Positions 1-13,051 of a DNA stretch of 64,000 nucleotides are shown one piece after another. Source of the stretch: Collybiopsis luxurians FD-317 M1 (taxonomy: Eukaryota > Basidiomycota > Agaricomycetes > Agaricales > Omphalotaceae); assembly GCA_000827265.1 (NCBI GenBank), contig KN834767.1, forward strand, positions 1 to 64,000, written 5' to 3'. Position 1 is the stretch's first letter. The number at the start of each line of letters is the position of its first letter. The notes under the pieces were generated by a model, which did no database searches, was not told the DNA's origin, and saw only the letters and a list, made by a program, of their open reading frames with translations. Both the position numbers and the translations under genes were made by a program.

Positions 1-577
1 ATATTGTGCATGTTTGGACCATGGGAAAATTTTTTTGATTGTAGACAGTTCACGGTGAGCTCATCATGTGATTCATGAGAAAAGTGAAAACCTCTTCATA
101 ATTCTCACAAAATAAATGTTCTGGTTGTGCATTTACACAAGAATAATGCATGACTGTATATTTGCAATGTAATTTTGCATAATTTGTAGCATTTAAAATA
201 TTTCTGCTCCTGGGATCTTCAGGGAGCCCTCAGGGACTCTCAGGTTATTTTCAAACATCTTCCAGGGAGCCTAGGAATTGGCCCAAAACCTGGGAAGCCT
301 AAGCAACCTAAGCAACTTGGAGTACCTGAGAGTGCCTGAGAGTTCCTAGGATTTGGCCATTTTCTTGGGCACCCTCAGGCTTCCTGTATTTGCCTGGGCT
401 TAAGGTACTTTTCCTGATGTCAGATTGTCTTTCAATTGGCATCAATGGATGCACACTGCTGAATTTGCTGCCATCCCCCTACTTTTACTTGGTAATGATC
501 ATCATGAGGCTTATGAGGATGCCCACAAGCTGTATATAGCTGTAGTGGGTTGACTTGTCAACTCCCCATTCCCAACA
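1..577. other. AT-rich, CpG-depleted intergenic DNA
   Basis: No gene is seen here. The stretch is AT-rich with many TG and CA dinucleotides and almost no CG. Its second half (about 205-400) is rich in CAGG/CCTG words. It belongs to the depleted island that extends to about 3.5 kb. Confidence 0.6.
205..400. repeat. CAGG/CCTG-rich short-repeat patch, copy 1
   Basis: Short words such as CAGGGAGCC (at 220 and 263), CCTGAGAG and CCTAGG recur irregularly on both strands. A similar patch lies at 2130-2335 and carries the same CAGGGAGCC word at 2161. It may be the remains of a dispersed non-coding repeat; the family is not recognised. Confidence 0.4.
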
Positions 578-1795
578 TTGATTGCAAAATTGATGCAAAC
601 ACTTATAGATGACCATGGAAGGGTTCAGATTCTAGACCTGGCAGGCACCTGGGTATGCATTCTTGCTCACTCCACTTCATTCTCACCAAAATTGCATGTG
701 GAGCTGCTGAAAAGGTCTACAGTCTATTATATCACAAGATTCATGGTTTTCCTGAGCAAGACAGATTCTCTTGGCCACAATAAAATGTTGGCTGTGAGCC
801 ATCCAGAAGGTAGATCATTGTTTTTGTATGCAATACATCTTTCCCAGGCTCTACTTTGCAAAGGTGGCAATGACTACATCACGCTAGCAATCAAGCAGGG
901 CATACTTAAGGCTGTATATCACATTACTCAACACCTACCACTGCTGCCAGATTCTCATCACCCTTACATGCAGTTAATAGATGTGATTGCAAATTCCACG
1001 ATATACCCATGTGTCTTAAAATGTATGGATGGGGCACTAAGTTGCAGGCTGTTGAATTCCATATGTGTACCTGAAAGAGGTGATGAACTCAAGGTGTGGC
1101 AGGAATTACTGCTGACCTGTAGAAAAAAAATGCAGGTGTACAACTGCCTAGTACTCAGAGGTAGTTCTCTGTGTTCAAATGAGGAGGTAAGTCATGTACC
1201 ATTGGCTCCAGCTGTCAAATGCTGATCCTCTAAAAGTGCAAAACTAATGTTTTGGAGAAAATGTACCAATGCTCAGGATGTAAAACCAGTTTGTACTGTT
1301 CCCACAAATGTCAAAAGTCCCATTGGAGGAAGTGTCATTGAGGTGAATGTCTGGAACTGAGGGTAGCCCACAGTAAGTGGCCATTCCTTTTCACACAGGA
1401 TATCTGTTTAATTTTTGTTCATAGATGGTCCTTGCCCATTACCAAGTGACAAAGAATACAAGATTGCAGCAGAGATTATGAAGCAAGTCCTTATGGATGT
1501 CCAGCCTAGACTGGATGAGGTGATGCAGGCAGAACCCTTTGTTTCACTTCCCTTATTGCAAATGTCTTTTGGTGAACCCAAGATTTCTGCTGTAACAGTC
1601 CAGGAAGGACAAAATGCTTTTCCAGATGCTGATTGAGACTGTCTGATGAAAGAAGCCTTAGAAAGTGACAAAGGCAATGTTGCTGCAATGCTCATGATAC
1701 CATACCCTCCTCATAAGGTCAGATTCACTGTAGCAGTGATTGAACCCACTCACATAGCTACTGTCATTTATAAAACTACATCTTCTCCCTCTTGA
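578..1795 (+). pseudogene. MYND-type zinc finger protein, decayed
   Basis: Three pieces in order resemble the MYND-finger protein family that is expanded in Agaricomycetes. An open N-terminal helical region covers 578-1200. A finger at 1261-1350 has the CxxC...YCSxxCQ...HW...C pattern. A C-terminal piece follows an acceptor near 1426 (starts DGPCPLPSDKEYK). No good ATG opens the first piece (the reading begins with TTG; the first ATG is at 593). The finger is interrupted by TGA at 1339-1341 and the last piece by TGA at 1634-1636, after which homologous-looking sequence continues to 1795. Both stops could be former CGA codons. Family assignment rests on the finger; the broken state is clear unless unusual splicing avoids both stops. 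Confidence 0.6.
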
Positions 1796-3502
1796 ATATG
1801 ATGACTATAGTATTAAACAATTACTGTCAATTGTACTCAACAATTAATTTGTGTTTGTATCCTGTTGATCATCTGCCTTCCTTGTCATTCTGGGTACTCC
1901 AACACTTCAAGTAGAATGATATTCCAGTTTTCATGCTTCTTCTGTCTCTGCTTTTCTCCTGCATTCCCTCCCCTGAAACCCTTACAGTTAGAGTTCAGGG
2001 TTGAGGATATTGAAACAAAAGTTCTCAGTTTGTATTGACATGGCATAGTTGATAAGCCTAATATGGTTAAGATAAGATTGTCAAGCTTATGTAAAGGCTG
2101 CTCATTTTGGCAGTCATGTGAACTTTTCCCAGGACATCCCCAGGGTGGCCCAGGGATGCTCAGGGAGCCCAGGGATGAGTCAAGGTACTCTGAAGAACCT
2201 CAGGATGAAGCCTAAATCTGGGGCATTCCTGGAAGGCTAGGTAGCCTGAGAGTCCTAAAGCCACCTGGAATATGGGTGAATCCCTCAGATACCCAAGGTA
2301 TACCTCTGGTTACCTGGGCTGGGGGTATTTTTACAGATGTAATAATAGACAATTGACCTGCTGGACTTGTACATGCCATGCACAGTACAATGGCCCACCC
2401 CACAAGTTACATAGTAACCTAATAGACAGAGTAAGCAGAACTTGTTAAAGTCTAAGAGAACAACCACAGGGTCTGAATCAAGTTCAGTAGGACCTGTGGC
2501 TGAGAGAGATGATACTGAGGGCAGAGCAGTTTTGAATCCACTTCTTAGACCTTGGCAAGTTGCCAGTTTTGGGCTATTCGGGTGTCTAATTTGATGCTTT
2601 TTGTCAGTCTGTGTTCAAGGTAGATTCAATTAACAAGTGAAGGGATGAGAGACAGAGACCAAGGTCAAGTATCTGTTCTATTGTAACAAGGAGGACAGTT
2701 GAAAATAAACAAGGACAACTAACAAGGAGACAGCTTGGAAGGCACTTGAAGAGGTGAACAAGAGCAAGTATCAAGGAAGCAGCTTTCTTAGGCTAGAAGG
2801 CATAAGGAGATAAAAGAGAAGGGTTTTCATTTAAGCATGTGGGGTTAATGCTTGTCTGGGATACAGGTGCAAATTTGAGAGGGTATACTATATGTGAAAT
2901 TTTGTATATTCAGGAAAGGGCAAGGGAAGGAGTAATGGAAGGAAGGGTTTCCAGGTTATCAAAAATGTCTACAGTATGGAATTCAACTATGAGTTAGTTG
3001 CTGCCAAACAGTGGCAACAATGACAAAGAAGAATGTATACTAATACACAAAAAAAAAGTGGAAACATGCTACAGTGTGAGACACTCATAGTCAAACTGAT
3101 CGTGTAAACCACATTCTATTCAAGAGATATTGAGGAAGCAAGGTGGTAGTAGAAAAGAAAGAGAAAAATGTCCATATCAACTGTCAAGCTGGAATCTAGA
3201 TATGTGTACATAAGATGGAGCAGCTGGCTGGTAAACGGCACATTTACAGTATGTGTTTGGTTGTCATAGGACTCACTCCCTAGGCCCCTAGCACAGCAGC
3301 ACAAATGAACAAGCATAGCAATGTCAGGCATGCCATTTAAGTTTGAATTCTGCCAACATTAGCTCTAACTCTGCAACAACCAAACAGCAATGCCCATTGC
3401 TACTTTTGCTTATCATTTAATCTCTTCTACATATATTTCCATTTATTGTTCAAGCTATACTTATACATATCAAACTTCTTTCAAACTTCATTCTCTACTG
3501 CC
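1796..3502. other. CpG-depleted DNA without a gene
   Basis: Only short, low-quality reading frames occur here. It contains the second CAGG/CCTG-rich patch (2130-2335) and purine-rich AAGG/GAGA stretches around 2640-2960. I see no transposase, reverse transcriptase or terminal repeats. CG is nearly absent up to the PEX19 stop codon. Confidence 0.6.
2130..2335. repeat. CAGG/CCTG-rich short-repeat patch, copy 2
   Basis: It has the same word content as the patch at 205-400, including CAGGGAGCC at 2161, AGCCTGAGAGTCCT and CCTGGGCTGGGGG. Similarity is in short words rather than one long alignment. Confidence 0.35.
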
Positions 3503-4872
3503 CTACAATACAACACAGCTGCCATCCGGTCCTAGCTCAGGGGGCATTGGACCCATGATGGATTCAGGTGGGGCACCATAATTTTGCATCTACATTTACA
3601 TTAGTATTTGAGCTGCAACTGATATCCAAAGGAAATAAAGCAGCCATCCAAGATTTGATCAAAGATCCTATGAATCTCGCAGGCGCTGCTCGCACCAAAT
3701 CAACAAAACAGATTAAACTCACCTCGCCCATCAACTCTGCAACCTTTGCTCCCGTCTCTTGATCGTTCTCGTCATAACCCGGATCCTCAAAGATCTTCAT
3801 AATCTTCCCTACATACTCGTACTGTTTTTCATATCTGGTCTTGTCTGTGGGCGAGAGATCTGAGGGAGGGTTCGCAAGGTATGTCGGGAACTATTTCGAA
3901 AATGGTGCAAGTACCGGAGACAATGAGACCGATGGTAAAAACATACCTTGTCGTTCAACTCCTTCAATGGTTCATACAACACCTCCTTGCCCATGAGTTG
4001 ACCCATCATGTTTTCGAGGAATCCGGCCAGCTCGGCTTCATCTTCCTCGTTTCCTTCGCCGTCCAGACCGAGGTCTTTAAGGGAGTTGAGCAGACTTTGG
4101 ATGCTCTCTGTTCCCGCACCAGATGTCGAAGATTGATTCTGCAAAGCGACTATAAACGGTAGACTATTGCATGATTGCGCCACTATACCTGTAGATTAGT
4201 TTCACTCTCTTTCAGTTTATCCATCGTCTGCTTGATCTTGGTCTGAAAATCGGAAGCCTTGCCCTTTTCCGTCGTCGATGATGACGAAGCAGCCTCTGGC
4301 TCCGTCGCGCCATTCATACCCTCGATCAACATGGCCTCCCAAGCAGCTTTCATCAGACGTTCCGTCTCCTTCTCCTTATCTTTATCATCTCCCTGCTCTG
4401 AGCCCTGCTCGATAACGTCTTCAGGCCGTTGCGAACCAGCTGTTAACTCCTTCATAAGATCCTGCATATTCTTGACCAATTCCCTTGTAAACTCATCCGA
4501 TAACGCCGCTTTCAATTCTTCATTTTCGTTTTCTTCGACGACACCAGAGGAAGATAGAATGCCAGTGCCGGGAACGGAGATTGGGGCAGAATCAACGCGG
4601 GTGTTTGTTCGCGGCCTGTTGAACGAAGTCGTCGTCGTCGCCGTGGGAGGTGGTGGGGGAGGAGAAACTAGAGGAGAAGTTGGCATCTGGCCTGTAGATT
4701 TACGATTCGAAGATCCAAATTCGGTCAAGACGTCTACATGGCTGAAATTGAGATCAACGAGACGAAAAGATTTGCAGGTCTAACCATCGAGCTCATCCAA
4801 ATCTTCATCGGCATCGATCTGGAGATTACGGTTCTTAGCTTGCGCTGCTGCTGAAGTCGTAGAATTGGACAT
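3503..4872 (-). CDS. PEX19: Peroxisomal membrane protein import receptor Pex19
   Basis: Pex19 is the cytosolic chaperone and receptor that delivers newly made peroxisomal membrane proteins to Pex3. Five exons join in phase: 4785-4872, 4189-4733, 3947-4138, 3723-3890 and 3503-3589, giving 359 residues. The N-terminus has the acidic Pex3-binding segment (DEDLDELDDVLTEF, about 22-35), created across the first splice junction. The middle has helical cargo-binding motifs (SLLNSLKDLGLDG; LYEPLKELNDKFPTYL) and the C-terminus ends GPMPPELGPDGSCVVL. The last four residues, CVVL, form a CaaX farnesylation box, as in known Pex19. I chose ATG 4872 because it directly precedes the conserved N-terminus; an in-frame upstream ATG at 4965 would add 31 residues. 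The last exon borders the CpG-depleted island. Confidence 0.95.
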
Positions 4873-5027
4873 TTGAGATGGTAGAGTAGAGATAACCCAC
4901 TTATGTGGGTCCAAGGAATGTGGCGGAGCAAAAGCCGGTTTCAGCACGTGAAATTCTGAGTCCATATAATACAGTCCTATCCAAGGTAATAACTATACGT
5001 TGTAACAGTAGAAATGTCCGCCACCGT

Positions 5028-6954
5028 TTACCAGAGTCTCGTCTTCTCTCTCTCAACCCCATTTGCCTTTCTCAAAATCACAATATTACTCGTCAAACTT
5101 GAAAATCCGTTCCCTACAAACACTTCTGCCCGCTGAGCGACGTACATGTCCAGCGCCTGCGCCACATATCGCTCTTCCCATCCCAGCTCGAGATCTCTGG
5201 ATGTATATATTGACTCCCAAGGAGGAAGACCTAGAGGGTTATTGTTGATCGCGTCGGCCTCGAGAGCCGCTCGAAGTTCGGCCAAAAACGGTGGCCTGCC
5301 GTTGGTCATGACATAGATGTGAGTTAATGGGACGCTACCCTGGCGAGCGACTTGTTCACGAATCTGTCTGACTTGTTTGACGATTTGATTGATGTCGGGA
5401 TAACAGTGGACAAGATAGTCGGCTTTTGCAGATTCATACTTTGCTTTTCGGTTGTCGTAATCCTTTTTTGCGGCAGTGTAAGCTTCAAGCCTAGCCTCTT
5501 CAGAAACTCCTTCTATTACCTCAGGCATAGTCGGAGCATCGCCAGGATGCTCAGCCTTTGCGAACTCGAACCCATCTTGTTCGCGAATATCGTCGAATGA
5601 GTTGAATCCGTTGAAGACAGAGCCCCATTCGGCAAGGTTGTGACAATGTTCCTCGAAATCTCCTCGGCGAATGTGAAGAACGAGTAAACCAGGAATCGTA
5701 TCATTTATGCCGGGGTTTGCAGGAGCATGAGGATAGATCGACGACAGCTGGTGTAATGGGACGAGGTCGGAAGAGTTCGAAGAAAGGGCTATTGGCACTT
5801 GCTCCTCTATTAGCGGTGGACTGGAAAAGAAGAAAAAGCTGGCCAAAAAGTGGAAAAAGCCTTGCTTCTCCCGTGGAACGGGAACATCCGCAACGCCAAA
5901 CAAATGACGATTTCGTTCGAATGCGCCGAGGATCAACGGTGAATGAGAGAATTGTCTGATGATGGGAGATTGAGAGAGGGATGGCCAGAGAGTAAGTATC
6001 TGGGTCGATCCAAACATCCTCAAAATGGAATGAGAGTCATACACATACAGGTTAGAAACCGAGGACATACCATATGTTGAAAATATGCTCTGCATTGGGC
6101 TCGAATTCGACGCATCTATCCGGGAGTGACTGCAAATAATCGACCCAAGCTTTGAGATTTGAAAGACCATCCCAGGATGCTACTGCGTCTCGAATGGTTG
6201 CAGTGTCTAGAATCTTTTTTTGACCAGCGCAAACGCGCTCATAATACTCGCTGTGTACAGCGGGAGAATGTGGATGGGACTGTACATCAAAGAAGGGATC
6301 ATTGAAATACGCAGGATCAAAGGAACCACCAATGATTGGACCTGGAAAATAGGTTACATTCATTATAAACGATTGAATGCAGTTGCAAACCTGATAACAT
6401 GGTCGACACGGGAACACGGGAAGGGATCGTTTTTCCATTAAAAGAAGAGTACTCTGATTGTGAACGGTCCCAAGTGTAATTGTCAAATACAAATGAACGA
6501 CCTGATAGGTAGGCGAGATGTGTATTGAGCAGCATTTCTTGAAGGACATTGCCCCATCCGGAAGCTAAAAAAGTATTTATAACGAATAAAAAGCGAAATC
6601 CGAGTTGGACTGACCAAATACATGATTCTTCATGAATACAAACTTTACGGAACTGTCGTCTTCTGCGTGCTGGGAGAGATTCCGCTCATACTCCTTCCAT
6701 CTTTCGAAGAGAGGAGGGGCGGTATTTTGAGGAGGAGGTGAATACGGGGGAGGAAGTAATACCAGATCCGAATCTTTATGCAAAGAATGATCTTCAATTA
6801 TGAGTGTTGGGGCATGAGATAATTGATGAAGAAAGAAGAGAACGGAGGAGCAAAGAAGGGCGAGAAACAGGACACGAGAGTAACGTTTAGTGAGGATCAT
6901 TGAGGAGGAGGAAGTACTGAACGGCGGGGGCGAGGACTTTCGAAAATGAAGCAT
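5028..6954 (-). CDS. Type II membrane protein with GDP-fucose O-fucosyltransferase-like fold
   Basis: Four exons (6615-6954, 6391-6564, 6071-6341, 5028-6018) give 591 residues. After a basic, Ser-rich start there is one hydrophobic segment (VLFLALLCSSVLFFLHQL), typical of a Golgi type II anchor, then a proline-rich stem. The lumenal part has GSGWGNVLQEML and SGPIIGG near its start, and LVLHIRRGDFE plus VFVGNGFSSLTSN in the C-terminal half. HxRRGD is the nucleotide-sugar binding hallmark of the O-FucT superfamily. These families move fucose from GDP-fucose to protein or glycan; the acceptor here is unknown. It is transcribed away from a GDP-mannose 4,6-dehydratase gene, which fits a fucosylation role. 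An in-frame ATG at 7023 is a less likely start. Confidence 0.8.
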
Positions 6955-7399
6955 ATTCGCCGTCGTTGTCGTCGTGGCGCAAAGGTAAATTTGGATGTCA
7001 CAGCTGCTGCGAGCGCGCTCCACTTTAGATAAGATTAGATAAGATAAAAATTAAATAAGATAAAAATACAGTTCCCTTGCAGATCTATCTTCCGCTCCTC
7101 CTTTCAACCACCATGTCTCGTCCACAGTCCAAAATTATTTACCCCGAAAGTAATCAGAATAAAGATGGCCAGCGTAACAAAGAAGGCCTTGGTGGTCAGT
7201 CCTTGTTCCATTTCATTTTTCCAAAATTTTACATGTTTGATTTCCTGTCATCGTCTGACACCGCTCTAATTGCTCTCGCTCGAGATTGGCTGTTGCTTGA
7301 ATGATGGATATGCCGTTTATCATTTATCGAGATTCTCACTGTCTTCTCCGTTTATAAATTTCTCCCCCTTCATCTTGTTACTGATTCTTTCCCCTTCTC
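6955..7399. promoter_or_regulatory. Divergent intergenic region with AGATAA cluster
   Basis: This 445-base region separates the two start codons of the fucosyltransferase-like gene and GMD. Four AGATAA words lie within about 40 bases (7027-7063). These are binding-site consensus words for fungal GATA factors. Function is inferred from position only. A short ATG-initiated frame at 7113 was not accepted as a gene. Confidence 0.4.
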
Positions 7400-9095
<1,696 letters not shown>

Positions 9096-9286
9096 TTTGC
9101 AATAGCAGCATTTCAGTCCATAGACGAAAAAAGACTCCGTGGAAGGAACACTTCGTTATCGTGCACTTGTAGTTATACCAATGAAAATATTTCGGTTACA
9201 AAGGACAGCATAAAATGGACAACATACAAAATTGCGATAGATAGAAAATAGACAGTGCAAAAATAAGTATAGCGTAAATACACGAC

Positions 9287-12083
9287 TTAACGTCCCTTCA
9301 TCGCCCTCGCCGACTTGGTTTTGAGAACGGGAATTCGACTGGGCAAGATAAATGAACCGCTCTTTTCCTCCTCCGGCTCTGCCTCCTCCTCTGCACCATC
9401 AACTCCCAAGACGTACCCCTCGCCCATCCAAACTGGCACACCTCCAGCACCTCCATGAGCCATGAATCCATGCTTCTTCGAACGCACTCCTGTACCCACA
9501 TACATTCCACTCTCCAACTCATCTTCGCCCCAATCACCCTCCACCTCTGTCATAAGGGAAGCCTTGTGCGCAGCTCGCAATTCCTCATCGAGCGTCGATC
9601 TCCGACGTCCAGATTTCCGCGTTGGCTGAGAAGACGTGGACACAGACGCGGAAACGAATTCCTCCCCATTATCGAAGCTTAACAAAAGAGGATCCTCCCC
9701 CTCACCATCATCACTCTCATCTTGAGGAGTCGGCAGCTTCCGCGGCGGCGTCGGGGGCCTTGGCCTTGTACCTGTCCTCGATCTCGCTGGAGGCTTTGGT
9801 CTCTTTGGTGATGGATTTGGCAGCGGTGACGCCGGTACTCGTTTCGCTGCTGAATAGGCGTTTGGATGAGGAGAAGACCGCAAGACCTTTTGCTGCTTCG
9901 TCATAGACGGACCAGTTTGTTGCTCATCTTCAGCATCCTTGATGCCAACCTCGAGATCAACGTATTTCGGGGAAGCAGCAAAATTTGCAGTTACGCCGGG
10001 AGGGGTAGACGGAGGTGTACTACTGTCTGCTTCATGTCCCGGACGTTCTGGATCCATTTCGGCATCATTATCGGAGCAAAGGGATGGCGTATCAATCGAT
10101 GGGGGTGGGGGGACCGATTGATTAGTATTGGAATCGCGATCGGAGCGAGAGTGACTGGAGACAGATCCCCAAGCACGACTGGGAAATGATGTTCCTTCCG
10201 GGAGCACAAAGGACGATGAATCTTCGAAAGAGGCAGAGTGGCGCGACTGCGATGATGAAGTGGAAGGCAGAGGTCGAAAACGAGGATTGGATGTCGAGGT
10301 GGAAGTGAAACTAGTATCGGCTTCCAGAATCCGCCTTTGTTTCGCATTCTTAAGCATACTCTCTCGTAATTTCTCTACAGCGAATTCTTGAGAACGGATA
10401 ACATAACACTTTAGAACAGTACTCACGTATCTGGATGCTCAAGTCATCGGCTCCTTCCTCTGACTCATCTATACTAACCGTCCGCTTCCGCTTCCGCTGC
10501 GAAGCGTCGCCGTCACCGTTACTGCTGACGCTACGCGTGCTGGGCCAGCTAGGTTCTCTCATGAGAACAGACGAAGGACCAGCTGCGCGATCCCCCTGCG
10601 TCTCCTTGGTAGTTCGCAGATCACTTATACTGAGACGACTTCTCTCCAGATCGCCAATGCTCCGGCTATTGTCATCACCAAAACTCTCCCTCCGGCTGCT
10701 ATCACTCGTACTTTTGCCCAAGCTTGACTGACTACCGACCTTTCTCAGCCGCACCGTCTTCATCTCCTTCAAAAACGCTGCCATCTTGTCCGCCGTAATT
10801 CCCACAGTCGGCTGGGCGTGTCTTCTGGGAGGATTTATTGGAGCTTCTACTGGAGCTGGGGCGTGCTTGAGAGCAGCACGGGCAAAAGCAAAGGGCGCAG
10901 AAGAGGAGCTCGAGTTGAGCTCGGAACGGACAGAGATAGAAAGAGCGGGTAGGGGAGGAGGTGGAGGCGGAGGCGGAGGTGGTGGCGACAGAAAAGCTGA
11001 ACCTGACATGGGTCTCCTACGCAGTTCTTCCTGTAAACGTTCTACCTCTTTTTCCAGATTACGTATTCTCTCCTTATCCTTTTCGCGTTCTTCCTCGCGC
11101 CCCTTCTCCTCGTCGAGAGCATCCTTCCCAGTTAGGGAACCCTTGTCTCGGTCTCTTTCCCATCTCTTCTCCTTCTCCATATGTAACTCTCGAGCCTCGG
11201 ACAACTCGCGTTCTTTGCCCCTGAAGCGAATTTCTCGAGAGGAATCGCCTTCGTGACGGATGATGGGTGGAGGTGGCATCTTTACGCTGTCTTCATCAAC
11301 TTCCCTTTCCTTGCCTTTTCTGCGTGAAGGCGAGGGTAAGAGAATATTCGGATCCACGTCTGCATCGGTACGAAACTTTATGACAGCATCTCTGACAGAA
11401 GATACTTGAGGAGGTCGGAAGGGCGACTTTGGTGAAGAAGGGCCGGCTTCTTCTTCCTGATCAAACCCGAAATTCCAACTTGTGCGTCGTTCTTGCCGTG
11501 AATCGTCCCGATCCGAATGACCGACCTCGCTGGGCATGAGAGAAGGAGAGCGTGGAAAGAGGGAGCCAGGCATAGTAGCCTTTGACTTTGAACGATTCGA
11601 TTCGATTGTTTTCAACGTTGGTTCAGGAATAGATTCAGCTGAAAAAAATAAGTAAACATCCAGAATTCGAAAGCCGGCGCCAACCTGAACGTTCTGCACG
11701 TTCTTCTGGACTCTGTTCTCTCTCTCGCTCGACATTTTCAGCCCAGTCTCTCGTTCTCTTCTTCTTCCTCTTCCTGACTTCTGGATCATCACCTATGGTC
11801 CTATTTGCGTGTTTGACGCGTCTCGAGGATGCTCGGGTGTTCTGTGCCGCAATACTACGTTAGTAGCGCTTCTCAAGGCATAATTCGGACGTGAACTCAC
11901 GACAGTAATGACACCTCCTGTTGCATTCTCGATAAAACTGCCGACCTCTGAAGAGACATAGCTGAAAACTCCAGAGAGAAGCCCGCCAGAGCCATTGCTG
12001 GTTGAAGATGATGGATGAGATTTTCTGTGGCCATTTTTGCGTGACTGAGAGCCGTCGGAGCCAAGGTCGCCTCTGTGGGCCAT
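9287..12083 (-). CDS. Uncharacterised coiled-coil, polyproline and WH2-like protein
   Basis: Four exons (11901-12083, 11685-11841, 10427-11638, 9287-10386) encode 883 residues. The N-terminus has an amphipathic stretch (LLSGVFSYVSSEVGSFI, about 35-51). Long Ser/Pro/Arg-rich disordered regions follow. A charged coiled coil lies at about 257-322, then a run of about 11 prolines near 332-343, then MAAFLKEMKTVRLRKV near 398-413. That last segment fits the actin-binding WH2 pattern (LxxI/M...LRKV). Nuclear-localisation-like KRKR clusters and a conserved-looking acidic C-terminus end the protein. I do not recognise the family. Polyproline followed by a WH2-like motif suggests actin or profilin binding, but this is inference. 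The gene faces SCP2 with 132 bases between start codons. Confidence 0.75.
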
Positions 12084-12215
12084 GGCGGTTTGAATCAACA
12101 AGGGAACAGGAGGATTTCACGTGACTGCCGGGGATGTCGGCATCCTTAGCTCTTAACACATGCTAAATTGATTTCCTTCATAAATTCCACCAACTTGCAT
12201 CTCCTCTTCTCCATC

Positions 12216-12839
12216 ATGGCCGACGATCTCAAAGTCGCTGGTTTCAAGGCTAGTTTCCTGTCTTTCATTTCAAAAGAATCACATTTAACTGTTTCTCTGC
12301 AGTCCTCTGAGCTCATTGCTTTACTCGGTGCCGCCTTTAAGTCTTACTCGCCAGCAGAGAAGACTTCGCAAATTAAAAAGGTAGAGGTTAAGCAACTTGT
12401 ATGACGTTCTCTGACCTTCATCCTTCCAGACCAATGGCGTGTTTGAAATTGTCATCAAGAATCCAAAGGGCCCTTCACCCGCAGCCCAGGAAGCTATCTG
12501 GACAATCGACCTGAAAAAGGCAGGCAAGGTGACCAAAGGCAAGGCACCGACCGGTACCAAGGCAGATGTTACCATCACCATGGATGACGAAACTTTTATG
12601 GATCTGGCCTCTGGCAAGGTACGAGTCCTTTGCGAGTTTCGTAGCATACTGTGGCGTTAATACTGTTCGGACAGCTCAACGGACAGAAAGCGTTCATGAC
12701 TGGCAAGCTAAAGACGAAAGGAAACATTATGCTTGCCACCAAACTGGATGGAGTGCTCAAGGTTCGTACCCTGGTCCCAATCATGACGATGCAGTAGTAA
12801 CGATACGTCTCCTCACAGGGTACCAAATCCAAGCTTTGA
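12216..12839 (+). CDS. SCP2 sterol-binding domain protein, peroxisomal
   Basis: This is a stand-alone sterol carrier protein 2 domain that binds and presents lipids such as fatty acyl-CoA and sterols. Five exons (12216-12248, 12303-12380, 12430-12618, 12675-12761, 12819-12839) give 135 residues, the usual length. Family signs are FEIVIKNPKG, IWTIDLKKAGKV, KADVTITMDDETFMDLASGK and the closing LNGQKAFMTGKLKTKGN. The last exon is only 21 bases and encodes GTKSKL, a perfect C-terminal SKL peroxisome import signal (PTS1). The first intron reads AAG/GCTAGT...CAG, a GC-AG intron; the nearby GT donor would break the frame. It probably acts in peroxisomal lipid metabolism. Confidence 0.92.
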
Positions 12840-13051
12840 AAAAGTGTATCATTCTCAAACTCCCTAGAATTCTGTATTGTGGATGGATGTATATACGTAT
12901 TTAAGAAAAACGCAGTCGTCGCCTTCTGCTTGGACCGTCTGAGATTTCTTACCCCTTTCTGGGAACGCGACGCGCTAATATTTCAAGCGCTCAAAGAAGC
13001 GCTCAACCGTGTGAATGCCAAAAAAACTTGGACGCCAACTTACCTCTGGCC

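Noticed and set aside
1..3500. A transposon in the CpG-depleted island
   Set aside because: No transposase, reverse transcriptase, terminal inverted repeats or target-site duplication could be found by reading; only composition suggests repeats.
7113..7193. Short ATG-initiated frame (MSRPQSKIIYPES...) with a GTCAGT donor-like end upstream of GMD
   Set aside because: It could be an upstream ORF or alternative first exon, but no acceptor joins it in phase to GMD, and no family is recognised.
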